Positions 1 to 8,333 of a stretch of DNA of 52,201 nucleotides are shown here, in pieces. The notes below the pieces were generated by a model. The model searched no databases. It had not been told where the DNA came from and saw nothing but the letters and a program-made list of their open reading frames with translations. The DNA lies in IMG/VR virus record IMGVR_UViG_3300045970_000109, positions 1 to 52,201 of that record. One strand, given 5' to 3'. Within the stretch, counting starts at the first letter, position 1; every line of letters begins with the position of its first letter. The stretch is from a virus. A program made the position numbers and the translations under genes.

Positions 1-198
1 AGTGCGGATGTTGCGGCCAGTGCGAGGAGCGGATTCCTTGACTTCAAAAGATCCGAAACCGCGAAGGGTAATGGTCTTATGCTCTTCAAGAAGTGCATCC
101 TTTAGTACGCCGATTAGTCCATCAACGGCGGCGGTGGCTTCCTTCTGCGTGATGTCTAGACGCTTGGCTAGTTCTACTGCTACTTCGTGCTTATTCAT
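1..198 (-). CDS. HU/IHF-family DNA-binding protein, C-terminus cut by window edge
   Basis: Reading the minus strand from the ATG at 198 gives 66 codons that stay open to the window edge. The protein starts MNKHEVAVELAKR and contains TLRGFGSFEVKE and APRTGRN, the beta-arm signature of HU/IHF proteins. The family forms small dimers that bend and compact DNA. The start overlaps the stop of the upstream gene in an ATGA, which implies translational coupling. The C-terminal 25 or so residues lie outside the window. Confidence 0.93.
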   Translation of the reverse strand, partial: MNKHEVAVELAKRLDITQKEATAAVDGLIGVLKDALLEEHKTITLRGFGSFEVKESAPRTGRNIRT

Positions 199-731
199 TG
201 TTTCTCCAAAAAGGAATGGTAACTATCATAAGATAGTTTTTGTTGGTAAACATTCGCTAGAATGTTTTCCCAGGTAGTAATAAGGTGTTCAATTACTTCT
301 ATTGGTATATGCTTTAACTCTAATCGTATAACACCGAGTAGGTCAGAGCTACTTCTAGAAGCAAATCTGTGACTTGTATATAGGTTTGTCAAAGATGGGT
401 TTGTTTCAATCCTGTTTCGTTCAGTTAGTCCTTGAACTAACATCTCTCGCACAGCTGCGTCTTGTTCGTGTTCAAAGTCATATCGAACAAAAAGCTCAAC
501 AACCGAAGAATTCTTTTGCCAAATCGCTGACCTTGATGGCAATACACGGATGCCAGCCCCCAAGGTTTCAGAGAACGTGTCTAAGTCTAATGTAAACTTA
601 TACTTAGCGGAGAGGTTGCTTCGTATCTTTAACCATGAGGAAGAGTCGGCTTTAAGGAGCATGCAAGCCTGATAGAGCTTGATTTTGACGAAATCCTCAT
701 GGTCTAAGATAATTTTGTTGATTGGTAGCAT
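195..731 (-). CDS. Hypothetical protein, 178 aa
   Basis: Not recognised. A mostly helical-looking protein beginning MLPINKIILDHEDFVK, with no clear membrane segment or metal motif. It lies between an unknown 272-residue protein and the HU-like gene and overlaps the latter by ATGA. The ribosome binding site is weak. It belongs to the operon headed by the AAA/VWA cassette, so a linked role is possible but not shown. Confidence 0.7.
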   Translation of the reverse strand: MLPINKIILDHEDFVKIKLYQACMLLKADSSSWLKIRSNLSAKYKFTLDLDTFSETLGAGIRVLPSRSAIWQKNSSVVELFVRYDFEHEQDAAVREMLVQGLTERNRIETNPSLTNLYTSHRFASRSSSDLLGVIRLELKHIPIEVIEHLITTWENILANVYQQKLSYDSYHSFLEKQ

Positions 732-743
732 GTCAGATCACCG

Positions 744-1562
744 TTATAGAGCACCTAGTAATGACTTCCATGGGTCATCAACCACATTGAAGACAGTATT
801 GTTATGCTCAGAATTATTTGCTAACTCTACGGCACCATCTGCCCACTTGCTAACCTTCTTAAGAAGGGTTAGAAGATCCTTAGGTAATGCCTCTTCTGGA
901 ATTGCTAGGATGTCTAGGAATCCAGATTCATATTTGATCACACAATCTAACATCATCCAGGTATCAAGACCCTTAACTGCTGTTAGATCCAGTTTCGAAT
1001 ACTCAAGTTCAGCAGGCTTCTTAACATAAAGAGTCTTACGAGCCTTCTGAACCCTAGTAGTGCCATCATCGGGAGTGTTAGAAATCACAGTCCCGACCTT
1101 ATAACCTTGCATGTAGAGCTTTAAAGCAAACACAGAGTCCTCGAAATACACTCGGGGAGAACCCAATGTCTCTTTGGTATGCTCAATAATTGTGTCGCAA
1201 GACATCTCGCTAAGCTGATCAAGCAGCTTCTTACGAGCTTTCTCTTCGATTGTAGCATCTTCTGCTTCGCTAGCAAATCGTGCTGTCCCTGCCTTACCTT
1301 TCTCTTCAACCAAAGCACCGTTCAGCAAAGCTGTAAAGTCTTCGGCTCGTAGAGAAGATAGCAACATAGAGGATTCCAAGGCTTTTGCATCCTCATTAAC
1401 GGTAATAAGGCCTGTCTGAATCAAGTAATGCTGTGTCAGATAGTCTCTTACCGCGCTGACGATGTACGCAGGATCGGACTTAGTTACTGCTGAAGTTACT
1501 AACACGTTGTCATTAATGACTTTGTTAACTTCATCAGTCGTTGGATACTTACGCTTAGCCAT
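744..1562 (-). CDS. Hypothetical protein, 272 aa
   Basis: Not recognised. Starts MAKRKYPTTDEVNKVI behind AGGAG. The N-terminal 80 residues look helical; an acidic/basic stretch (EDATIEEKARKK) sits near residue 110. There is no obvious catalytic motif. It is one base from the gene upstream and 12 bases from the gene downstream, so it is in one operon with the VWA metallopeptidase. Confidence 0.75.
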   Translation of the reverse strand: MAKRKYPTTDEVNKVINDNVLVTSAVTKSDPAYIVSAVRDYLTQHYLIQTGLITVNEDAKALESSMLLSSLRAEDFTALLNGALVEEKGKAGTARFASEAEDATIEEKARKKLLDQLSEMSCDTIIEHTKETLGSPRVYFEDSVFALKLYMQGYKVGTVISNTPDDGTTRVQKARKTLYVKKPAELEYSKLDLTAVKGLDTWMMLDCVIKYESGFLDILAIPEEALPKDLLTLLKKVSKWADGAVELANNSEHNNTVFNVVDDPWKSLLGAL

Positions 1563-1563
1563 G

Positions 1564-2013
1564 TTAACTCCTATGTCTGCCAGGCTTGGGAATGTTTAGA
1601 ACTTCGCTTACCTTGTTGTGTTTAAACGCATCAGCAAACTCAACTACATGTGCTGCTACGTATTTAATTCCCTCATAACTCAACTTACTGATGAAGCCAT
1701 GAAGTTTTGGATCGTCTGGTGTGTAGTAAATAGGATCAAGAGATACCACTTTACGCTTCACAAACATAGTCAACACCTGTTTCATTTCAACAGTAGCAAA
1801 CTCAGTAGGTGAAACATACTCTTGATAGTGAAGTAGCTTACCATGTTTCCAGAGAAGAGAAGTTAAGTATGTATCTCTGTTAGACTTATCTAGATACACA
1901 TCAACCAAAGTGTTTTCAGAAGCCTTACTGAGGTCTAACTTACCGACCTCAGTAAAGTCCAATGTAAACACACCACGCTCTGCAGTATTGCAAGAACAGT
2001 TACCCTCACACAT
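1564..2013 (-). CDS. Hypothetical protein, 149 aa, Cys-rich N-terminus
   Basis: Not recognised. The N-terminus MCEGNCSCNTAERG has three cysteines within eight residues and could bind metal, but no matching pair is seen later. The rest looks alpha/beta. Spacing of one base to the VWA-metallopeptidase gene upstream suggests co-translation with it. Confidence 0.72.
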   Translation of the reverse strand: MCEGNCSCNTAERGVFTLDFTEVGKLDLSKASENTLVDVYLDKSNRDTYLTSLLWKHGKLLHYQEYVSPTEFATVEMKQVLTMFVKRKVVSLDPIYYTPDDPKLHGFISKLSYEGIKYVAAHVVEFADAFKHNKVSEVLNIPKPGRHRS

Positions 2014-2014
2014 A

Positions 2015-3337
2015 CTACACCTCGTCGATATAGAAAGTCTTTCCGGTTGTAGGTTCAGCTTGACTGCCAGAAATAATCCACTTCATCTTCTTTTGTGGGA
2101 ATGGAAGATCGTGAGGCATGAAGTCAACCTCACCATAGTAGTCAGTCAACCAGATAACAGTTGACATCTCAATATGCTCTTCTTTCTTAAGACGCCTAAT
2201 CTCTTCAATTACCGGCCAGAAAGCTGTGCCGCCACTCCAAGAGCTAATTGCCTCGTTATGCGTCTTGATATCCCCAGAGAACACAATATCACTAGTATGA
2301 ACGATGAAGTAGACAGGCTGTCTCGTATACTTCTCAATCAGTTCCTTAGCGATATTGGCAGCATCATTCAGCTGCTCAGGACCCATAGAACCAGAGCTAT
2401 CAAGCACAAAGCAGATCTTTTTGATGAGATCTGGATTGGTCTGAGTCACTACTGGAAGTCTAATGTTGCCTGGCATCATGTGATCCATGCGAGATCCACG
2501 ACTATCCCAACCCCAATCTTCAGAACACTCTCGGTCAGTGATATGCTTCAGAACCATACGCAGATTAACCTTAGGAGGTTCCAACATGAAGTTGAACTCT
2601 CGGAATCCCGTGCCATTACCGGGAAGCTTACTAGCATTCTTCTCAGCGTAGTTAGACAACTCAGACTGGACGATATCACGATCCATCTTGTCTTCATCAG
2701 ACAAGGCATCGTCCTCTTCCTGCTGCATATCTCCACCAAGAGACTTACCTTCACCACCACAACCACCACCAGAACGACTTACAGACACACGATAAAGATC
2801 ATCGTAAGTCCCTTCTGAAGTTAGCTTTTCGAACTTTGCTGGATCAAAGCAAAGGTTCTCATTGATAACTTTCAAGAAGGCAGTAAATGATTCCTTAGTC
2901 TGGAACATACCAGACTGCTCCATGATTTTAGCTACGAACTGATTGATCTGATAATCAGTTGCGATATTCCACATGCCAGGATCACGATGGCCTAAACGAC
3001 CAAACGAATCAAAGACGATATGACCAATCTCATGCAGTATAGTGAAGGCTACTCCCAGAATTGGAGTCGCAAACCAAGTCTTACCAGCCTCGACCACTTG
3101 CTTGCCGTGAACGGCATATAGACGAGGATTAATGTACACTCTGAAGCCGTTAGTCCAACCGAAGCTGGGATCTTTTGGCTTATCAGTTAGAATGATATCT
3201 ACACGCTGAAGTGCCTGGGTATAGAATGGCACTTTCTTGATGAGATAGTTTCTGAGAGCAGGAACGTCAATCTCGGGAACAGATGTCTCTTCCCAAAGCT
3301 TCTCAAAGGGTGTTACTTGTTTCGCTGGCGTAGCCAT
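2015..3337 (-). CDS. Metallopeptidase-VWA fusion protein (DUF2201-like)
   Basis: 440 residues with two parts. Near residue 100 there is LHEIGH, a zinc-metallopeptidase HExxH motif, followed by helices with ATDYQINQF. Near residue 310 there is a von Willebrand A domain with the MIDAS motif DSSGSMG, and later a TAFWP region and WLTDYYGEV. This peptidase-like plus VWA order is typical of the VWA partner of MoxR AAA+ ATPases, and such an ATPase is encoded upstream at 4313-5617. The family is usually read as a chaperone or protein-remodelling pair; the substrate here is unknown. The stop codon is TAG. Confidence 0.88.
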   Translation of the reverse strand: MATPAKQVTPFEKLWEETSVPEIDVPALRNYLIKKVPFYTQALQRVDIILTDKPKDPSFGWTNGFRVYINPRLYAVHGKQVVEAGKTWFATPILGVAFTILHEIGHIVFDSFGRLGHRDPGMWNIATDYQINQFVAKIMEQSGMFQTKESFTAFLKVINENLCFDPAKFEKLTSEGTYDDLYRVSVSRSGGGCGGEGKSLGGDMQQEEDDALSDEDKMDRDIVQSELSNYAEKNASKLPGNGTGFREFNFMLEPPKVNLRMVLKHITDRECSEDWGWDSRGSRMDHMMPGNIRLPVVTQTNPDLIKKICFVLDSSGSMGPEQLNDAANIAKELIEKYTRQPVYFIVHTSDIVFSGDIKTHNEAISSWSGGTAFWPVIEEIRRLKKEEHIEMSTVIWLTDYYGEVDFMPHDLPFPQKKMKWIISGSQAEPTTGKTFYIDEV

Positions 3338-3362
3338 ATTAAACTCCTATGTTTGTTTGTTA

Positions 3363-3800
3363 CTAATCACGACCAAAGAAGAAGAGCCAATCGGCATGCT
3401 TCAACTTTAGCTTATCAGTTGCTAGCTGGGACTCAAGAACCTGGGTCCAACCATCATACTCACGAACAGCAGAACTATGCTTCTGGATGCGATCATGACA
3501 CTCCATCAGCTTAGTCTGAAGATCGGCACGGACCATAACCTGTGGGCCACGGCCAGCATTAGAAGTGTAGGAGTTAGCAAGGGACTCACTGACCTCTAGG
3601 CCAGTATCCTTTACTTCCGCCATTACTTCTTCCTTCTTCTTTTCCCACCACTCAACACGGCTCTGACGATAGTCGCGTTTGATAGCAGCGGCATTAGCCA
3701 GCTGTTCAGCAGTGTATTCAAATTCCCAGTCTTTTCGATTCACTTCTTCTCCTACTCTGTAGTTGTGATTTTGATTGTATTCAATTTCATCCCAGTCCAT
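3363..3800 (-). CDS. Hypothetical protein, 145 aa
   Basis: Not recognised. Highly charged and predicted mostly helical (AVREYDGWTQVLESQLATDK), starting MDWDEIEYNQNHNY. It lies between the AAA ATPase and the VWA partner and overlaps its upstream neighbour by one base. It may be an accessory subunit of that pair. The stop codon is TAG. Confidence 0.75.
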   Translation of the reverse strand: MDWDEIEYNQNHNYRVGEEVNRKDWEFEYTAEQLANAAAIKRDYRQSRVEWWEKKKEEVMAEVKDTGLEVSESLANSYTSNAGRGPQVMVRADLQTKLMECHDRIQKHSSAVREYDGWTQVLESQLATDKLKLKHADWLFFFGRD

Positions 3801-4111
3801 TAGATTACCACCTTTGGCGGGTTTAGAACTCGCATTTTATTGGCTAGATACCAAGTCCCACCCTGAGACTCTGGTCTTTCCAATGCTACATAATCAAGAA
3901 TTTCGACCTTACGCCACACTCGACCTACCGGCGACAAATGTGGAGCGATTGGCTTAGCCGTTACATGCCAACCAGTTCTAACGGCAAAGCCCTTAGTAGG
4001 ATGACACTCTGCTTCATACCAAACGCCTGTTTCAAGTCTTAGGCGTTTATTGATAAAGAGCGGTGCAATAGACCCGTCCTTCATCAATCTAAACAATTTC
4101 CATGCAATCAT
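3800..4111 (-). CDS. Conserved phage hypothetical protein, 103 aa
   Basis: Contains FINKRLRLETGVWYEAECHP followed by TKGFAVRTGWHVT and APHLS. I recognise this pattern (charged N-terminus, ECHPTKGFAxRxGWHxTxxPxAPHL) as a short protein common in phages without an assigned function. It overlaps both neighbours by one base, so it is in a tight operon. Confidence 0.8.
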   Translation of the reverse strand: MIAWKLFRLMKDGSIAPLFINKRLRLETGVWYEAECHPTKGFAVRTGWHVTAKPIAPHLSPVGRVWRKVEILDYVALERPESQGGTWYLANKMRVLNPPKVVI

Positions 4112-4308
4112 TATAGTCCCCAGGTAGCTAGTGGGTGTTCGTCGTAATACTTACTCTTACTAACCCAAGCTTGAATAGGTCCACTAGACTGTAGTTCAGC
4201 CATATCCCATAGCTTACGGAGGTCCTTACCTTCTTTCTCGGTAAGGATACCTCCGTTAGTTTTGTAGGAAAACAGTTCTTTTAGCTTGCTAAACTGAGCT
4301 GATGTCAT
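4111..4308 (-). CDS. Hypothetical protein, 65 aa
   Basis: Not recognised. Starts MTSAQFSKLKELFSYK directly behind the AAA ATPase stop (four bases apart) and ends where the next gene begins. No motif can be named. Confidence 0.65.
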   Translation of the reverse strand: MTSAQFSKLKELFSYKTNGGILTEKEGKDLRKLWDMAELQSSGPIQAWVSKSKYYDEHPLATWGL

Positions 4309-4312
4309 GGGA

Positions 4313-5617
4313 TTATCCGATTGAAGTCTGAATGGCGTTAGCGTTGTTAGAAACTGCAGTAGACAGCTTCTGGAAGGTCTTAACGCGAGTCAAGCCAGCA
4401 TCAACATCGGGATCGCCGTAGAGAGCAACACCGAAGCTTTCAGGCAGCACGTTAATACGATCAGTGATCGACTTAACAATCATCTGAGCCAGCTCAGGAG
4501 AGCAAGACTGAGTAACGAACTGGATGATGCGATGCAGACCAGCGATCAGGTGCCAAGCAGTAGTGCGCTTGTCATCCTTGGTCTTAGGCATGATGCACTT
4601 CACACCATCATGCTTAGCCTGATCAATCTGAGCGGCTGCGTAGCTGATGCAAGCGAATGCAGTCAGATACTCAACGGCTACTTCACCCTTGATCTTGATG
4701 TCCTTGGCAAGAAGCTTACCAGAGAAAGCCGCTTCGATATCAGGGAGGCGGTTCATGTAAGCGTAAGTAGTAGCGAACTGGCTGGCAGAGGTAACACCAA
4801 CACAGCCTTCAACGATGGGCTGAAGTAGAGAATACTCCACGCCACCGTTCTTTGCCATTGTATTCAGGAACTCGGAAGCCAAGCGCCATGAACGAGGGCA
4901 AGGATAAGGCTCGTTAGCAGAGGGCTCAGGAACCTGATATCCATGAGCGTTGTTCTTTAGAACGTCCCACTTAGCCTGAAGATACTGACCAGAGGTCTTC
5001 TTCATGAAGGTAACGATTGCAGGATGGATGTCACCAGAACTAATAGCGTAGTTCATGAAGTCATCCAGCGTGTAATCTAGAATCACGTTGATGCAACGTG
5101 AAATAGTGGGATGGTTGAGGTCGTTAGCAAGCGAGTTAGTAGAAGGAGGATTACAAGCAGCTACGATATAGACACCGCTATAATCGTCTCCACCAATCTT
5201 CTTAGCAGAAAGAAGATTCTGAAGAGCAGCCATCATGGATGGGCTAGAGTTATTTAGCTCGTCCAGGAAGAGGTTCTTACGACCACGACCGAAGATGTTA
5301 GTAGGAGTGAAGCGAGTTTCAGCACTGCTACCGATACCACCCTCAAGAGGAACATCCTCAATGTGAGGCAGACCGTTACTATCAAGAGCACCCAACTGCG
5401 AGCAAATCGCAGTAACTAGACCCTTCTCATGATTACCGAAGACCTTCTCAATGATAGCGGTCTTAGCGATGCCAGGCGTTCCCCAAATGATGATTGGAGG
5501 ACACACAGCGGGATCCATCTTTAGAACAACCTTCAGGAGGAAATCCTGAAGACGGGAAAGACTCATACGAGTCGCGGTAGCAAAGAAATCCTTGGAAATA
5601 GTCTCAGCCTTAGCCAT
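4313..5617 (-). CDS. MoxR-type AAA+ ATPase
   Basis: 434 residues. Walker A is IIWGTPGIAKTAIIEKV near residue 45. Walker B-like LFLDELNNSSPSMMAALQ comes near residue 120, and a sensor-1-like VAACNPPS follows. This is the MoxR/RavA layout, in which the ATPase works with a VWA protein, here 2015-3337. MoxR-VWA pairs act as chaperones in activating or assembling protein complexes. A perfect hairpin (GCCTCA, loop TCGT, TGAGGC) at 5639-5654 precedes the gene. Confidence 0.9.
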   Translation of the reverse strand: MAKAETISKDFFATATRMSLSRLQDFLLKVVLKMDPAVCPPIIIWGTPGIAKTAIIEKVFGNHEKGLVTAICSQLGALDSNGLPHIEDVPLEGGIGSSAETRFTPTNIFGRGRKNLFLDELNNSSPSMMAALQNLLSAKKIGGDDYSGVYIVAACNPPSTNSLANDLNHPTISRCINVILDYTLDDFMNYAISSGDIHPAIVTFMKKTSGQYLQAKWDVLKNNAHGYQVPEPSANEPYPCPRSWRLASEFLNTMAKNGGVEYSLLQPIVEGCVGVTSASQFATTYAYMNRLPDIEAAFSGKLLAKDIKIKGEVAVEYLTAFACISYAAAQIDQAKHDGVKCIMPKTKDDKRTTAWHLIAGLHRIIQFVTQSCSPELAQMIVKSITDRINVLPESFGVALYGDPDVDAGLTRVKTFQKLSTAVSNNANAIQTSIG

Positions 5618-5638
5618 TTAGAACTCCGAAAATGATTT

Positions 5639-5654
5639 GCCTCATCGTTGAGGC
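5639..5654 (-). other. Intergenic hairpin ahead of AAA ATPase gene
   Basis: A perfect 6-bp inverted repeat with a 4-base loop in the 68-bp gap between two genes. No U-run follows on the minus strand, so it is more likely an RNA stability or processing element than a terminator. Confidence 0.45.
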
Positions 5655-5686
5655 GAGGTTAAAAGGTTTACTAATAAGTGTATTAA

Positions 5687-6322
5687 TTAGAGGCACTTAG
5701 ATACAAGCCCAAAGAAATGCTTGTAGGTATTGTATCGAGGATTCTCTGATAACAACTTGACAGCGGCTAGTGCGCCGTCTGGTGTCGTGAAATCAAGGAT
5801 TTCAGAGATAGTCTGTAGAGTAGTTGTGTCGAACACACCAAGCTCATAGATAGAAACAAGATCCACACCCTGTCTTGGATCAGGTTTATCTAGAAACTCA
5901 ATTGGTTCTGAGTCATCTACATAGGCAGAGAAGTAACTGTCATATAGACGCTTAACTACGAACTTGTCGAACAAATTCTCAACAGGTTTCTTCTCTTTCT
6001 TCCCAGGCTCGCTAGGATCCTCTTGATGATAAGCTGCACCCTGTTTCACAACAGCTGTAAGGATTGATTTCTTGAAATACATCGTACCTGATGCTTCAAT
6101 CTTGCGCTGTAGTGTGTCTAGTTCGCTCTCATTAGTGAAAGCAGTAAGCTGTTCTACGATGCGTAGACTGCTCATAAAGAACCCAGAATCTCTCTGAAGA
6201 GCGTTCAAACTCGTCAGATCAATCCCAGGATCTACTGCAACTACTGTTTCGAACAGATGGTTTGCAATATAGAAACAAGCAATCTTGTATCTAGAAGCAA
6301 ACACGGAGGCTGGAATTGCCAT
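5687..6322 (-). CDS. Hypothetical protein, 211 aa
   Basis: Not recognised. Starts MAIPASVFASRYKIACF. A Lys-rich segment (GKKEKKPVENLF) is near residue 110. It is one base from the preceding 669-residue gene and is the last gene before the AAA ATPase in the transcript. Confidence 0.75.
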   Translation of the reverse strand: MAIPASVFASRYKIACFYIANHLFETVVAVDPGIDLTSLNALQRDSGFFMSSLRIVEQLTAFTNESELDTLQRKIEASGTMYFKKSILTAVVKQGAAYHQEDPSEPGKKEKKPVENLFDKFVVKRLYDSYFSAYVDDSEPIEFLDKPDPRQGVDLVSIYELGVFDTTTLQTISEILDFTTPDGALAAVKLLSENPRYNTYKHFFGLVSKCL

Positions 6323-6323
6323 T

Positions 6324-8333
6324 TTAATCTCCTGTTTCGTCTGTGTTCAGCATTTTTACGCTGAAAGGTTCTGCCGCACTAAGGATTGTGAGGTAATACT
6401 CAATCCCGGTGTGAAATAGATCCGACAATCCTTCTGTCGTTCCTACTTTAGTGGGACCATACTTAGTGACAAGCAGTTGTGGAAGGGTAGTAGTGAAATA
6501 CTCCTTTGCTAGTTCAAGCCAAGAGATAATATCCGTTGGCGTGTTGAGGTTGGCAACTGAGTTAAAGATCATGAGAGCTTCTGGACTCAAATGAACCATA
6601 GTTCTGAGTAACTGACCATCTTTAAGAGCATCCTGGTATTTAAGATGCCAGAAAGGAGTCATTCTCATCTTAGTTCCGCCATAGGAGTCGTTACTTTTAA
6701 CTTTCTCCTCAATAGCATGCTCAGCCGCTGTAGATAGTATGAAATTAGTAGTCATGAAAGACACTAAATTCTGGCTTTGTGTGAAGAAGAGTCGTTGCCG
6801 ATCTTCATACATGCCGCTTGAGTTACCTCTAGCAAACAAGAGCATAATAGCTGGTAGATTAAGGTTCAAAGAGAACTTCTTGTTGAAGGAAATACACTCA
6901 CCATCGCTAGTACCAGAGTAGTATCGCATAATTCTACGAGGATCCGTATCATCGTAATGATACGAACCAGAACCGAACTGGCCGAAGAGGTTATTGAAGA
7001 TGCTACCGTCTGTATAAGGCGTAACACCTCCATCACTCTCTCCCATATATAGGGTTCTATACTCATCGTTAGCTAGATTATAGATGTCCTGCTTTTTATC
7101 AGCAAGAGCTTGTCTAGCCTTTGCTAACCACTTTGCTTGTGGGATCTGATAAAGAACTACTGGAGCGAATGTCTCATGCATCATAGCAGGATCTAGATCA
7201 GCAGCAAGCTGGAAGTAGAAGATCCAGTTCAAGAACTGAATGAAATCTTCTCTCAGAGACTTAGTAATACGAGTCTGCAGAGCAGTTGCCTTTAGCTTGT
7301 CGCTCTTACGGATATAAGAGAACATGCCATCAGGAGAAGTAACGATGTCATACCGAGGATTGTTAGTATACTTCTTGGTATCCTCCTCTGTCATCACCGA
7401 ATACTTCCTAGTGATAAGATCCTTATTTTCTACTGCAACCTTAGATTTCTGGAAGGTTGCGATAGCGTTGAAGCTGAAGCGTAGGTATTTCCTGTCGCTA
7501 ACAAAGTTGGATACATCCTTAATACCCATGAAGACACTATTATCACTGTCTCCATACCGGCTACCTTCACCGGTTAGAACCGCAGTGTTCTCTAGTAGAT
7601 CGCCATACTCTACTTGGGAGATTGATCTGATGAGTGCAGGTAAAGAGCTTCCATACGCATGGCCAGATGAGAAGTAGTTGCTGGACTGTTTTGGGTAAAG
7701 CAGAAAGTAAAGATCATCATTACCCTTTAGCTTCTCAATACTACCATGCCTGATATAGCCCTTAGCAATAGACAGAGACTTGTGAGAGTCTGCGTTATTA
7801 GGAACGATACCGTTTCTAGGTTGAAAGACGAACCAGGAAGTCTTAGGAAGCTTCATTAGTTCATCTTTGTCAACCTCTAGAAGTTCCTCGGCCGCTTTAC
7901 TATCAGGAGCAAATCCGAAAAAGTAAGAGCTGAACTCAAACTCACAGGCTTTCTTATCTTTCTCCTTAGGTCCAGTAATGAGGTGTGGCTTAGATCCAGC
8001 TAGCATAGACAGGATCTTACCATTCAACCACAGAAGACGAATCAAACCTCCTTGATTAACTAGCAGTGATGTAAACACTGAATAGGAAGCATCAGAATTA
8101 TCTTTATAGCGAGAAGTACAAACCTTCTTACCATAGAAGTCGGTAAGGAAGGTCTGCATCTCCTGGCTAAACTTGATAATCTCTGAATCCTTCTCAAAGG
8201 TGATTTCGTGTGTTGTTACGTATGCTCTATCTTCTAGACCTAAGAAGGTCCAATCGGAAGCAGAGCCTTTTACAATGTCTTGTATCAGTGCTCCTAACTC
8301 CTCTAGAGTTATATTACTCCTCAGTCTTGTCAT
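6324..8333 (-). CDS. Large hypothetical protein, 669 aa
   Basis: Not recognised. No signal peptide, membrane segment, P-loop or metal motif could be found by eye. It is rich in aromatic and Ser/Asn residues in the middle (FGQFGSGSYHYDDTDP), which suggests a beta-rich or structural domain. It overlaps the upstream 717-residue gene by 20 bases. The two giant unknown genes and the 211-residue gene directly precede the MoxR-VWA pair and are candidate clients or partners of it. Confidence 0.8.
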   Translation of the reverse strand: MTRLRSNITLEELGALIQDIVKGSASDWTFLGLEDRAYVTTHEITFEKDSEIIKFSQEMQTFLTDFYGKKVCTSRYKDNSDASYSVFTSLLVNQGGLIRLLWLNGKILSMLAGSKPHLITGPKEKDKKACEFEFSSYFFGFAPDSKAAEELLEVDKDELMKLPKTSWFVFQPRNGIVPNNADSHKSLSIAKGYIRHGSIEKLKGNDDLYFLLYPKQSSNYFSSGHAYGSSLPALIRSISQVEYGDLLENTAVLTGEGSRYGDSDNSVFMGIKDVSNFVSDRKYLRFSFNAIATFQKSKVAVENKDLITRKYSVMTEEDTKKYTNNPRYDIVTSPDGMFSYIRKSDKLKATALQTRITKSLREDFIQFLNWIFYFQLAADLDPAMMHETFAPVVLYQIPQAKWLAKARQALADKKQDIYNLANDEYRTLYMGESDGGVTPYTDGSIFNNLFGQFGSGSYHYDDTDPRRIMRYYSGTSDGECISFNKKFSLNLNLPAIMLLFARGNSSGMYEDRQRLFFTQSQNLVSFMTTNFILSTAAEHAIEEKVKSNDSYGGTKMRMTPFWHLKYQDALKDGQLLRTMVHLSPEALMIFNSVANLNTPTDIISWLELAKEYFTTTLPQLLVTKYGPTKVGTTEGLSDLFHTGIEYYLTILSAAEPFSVKMLNTDETGD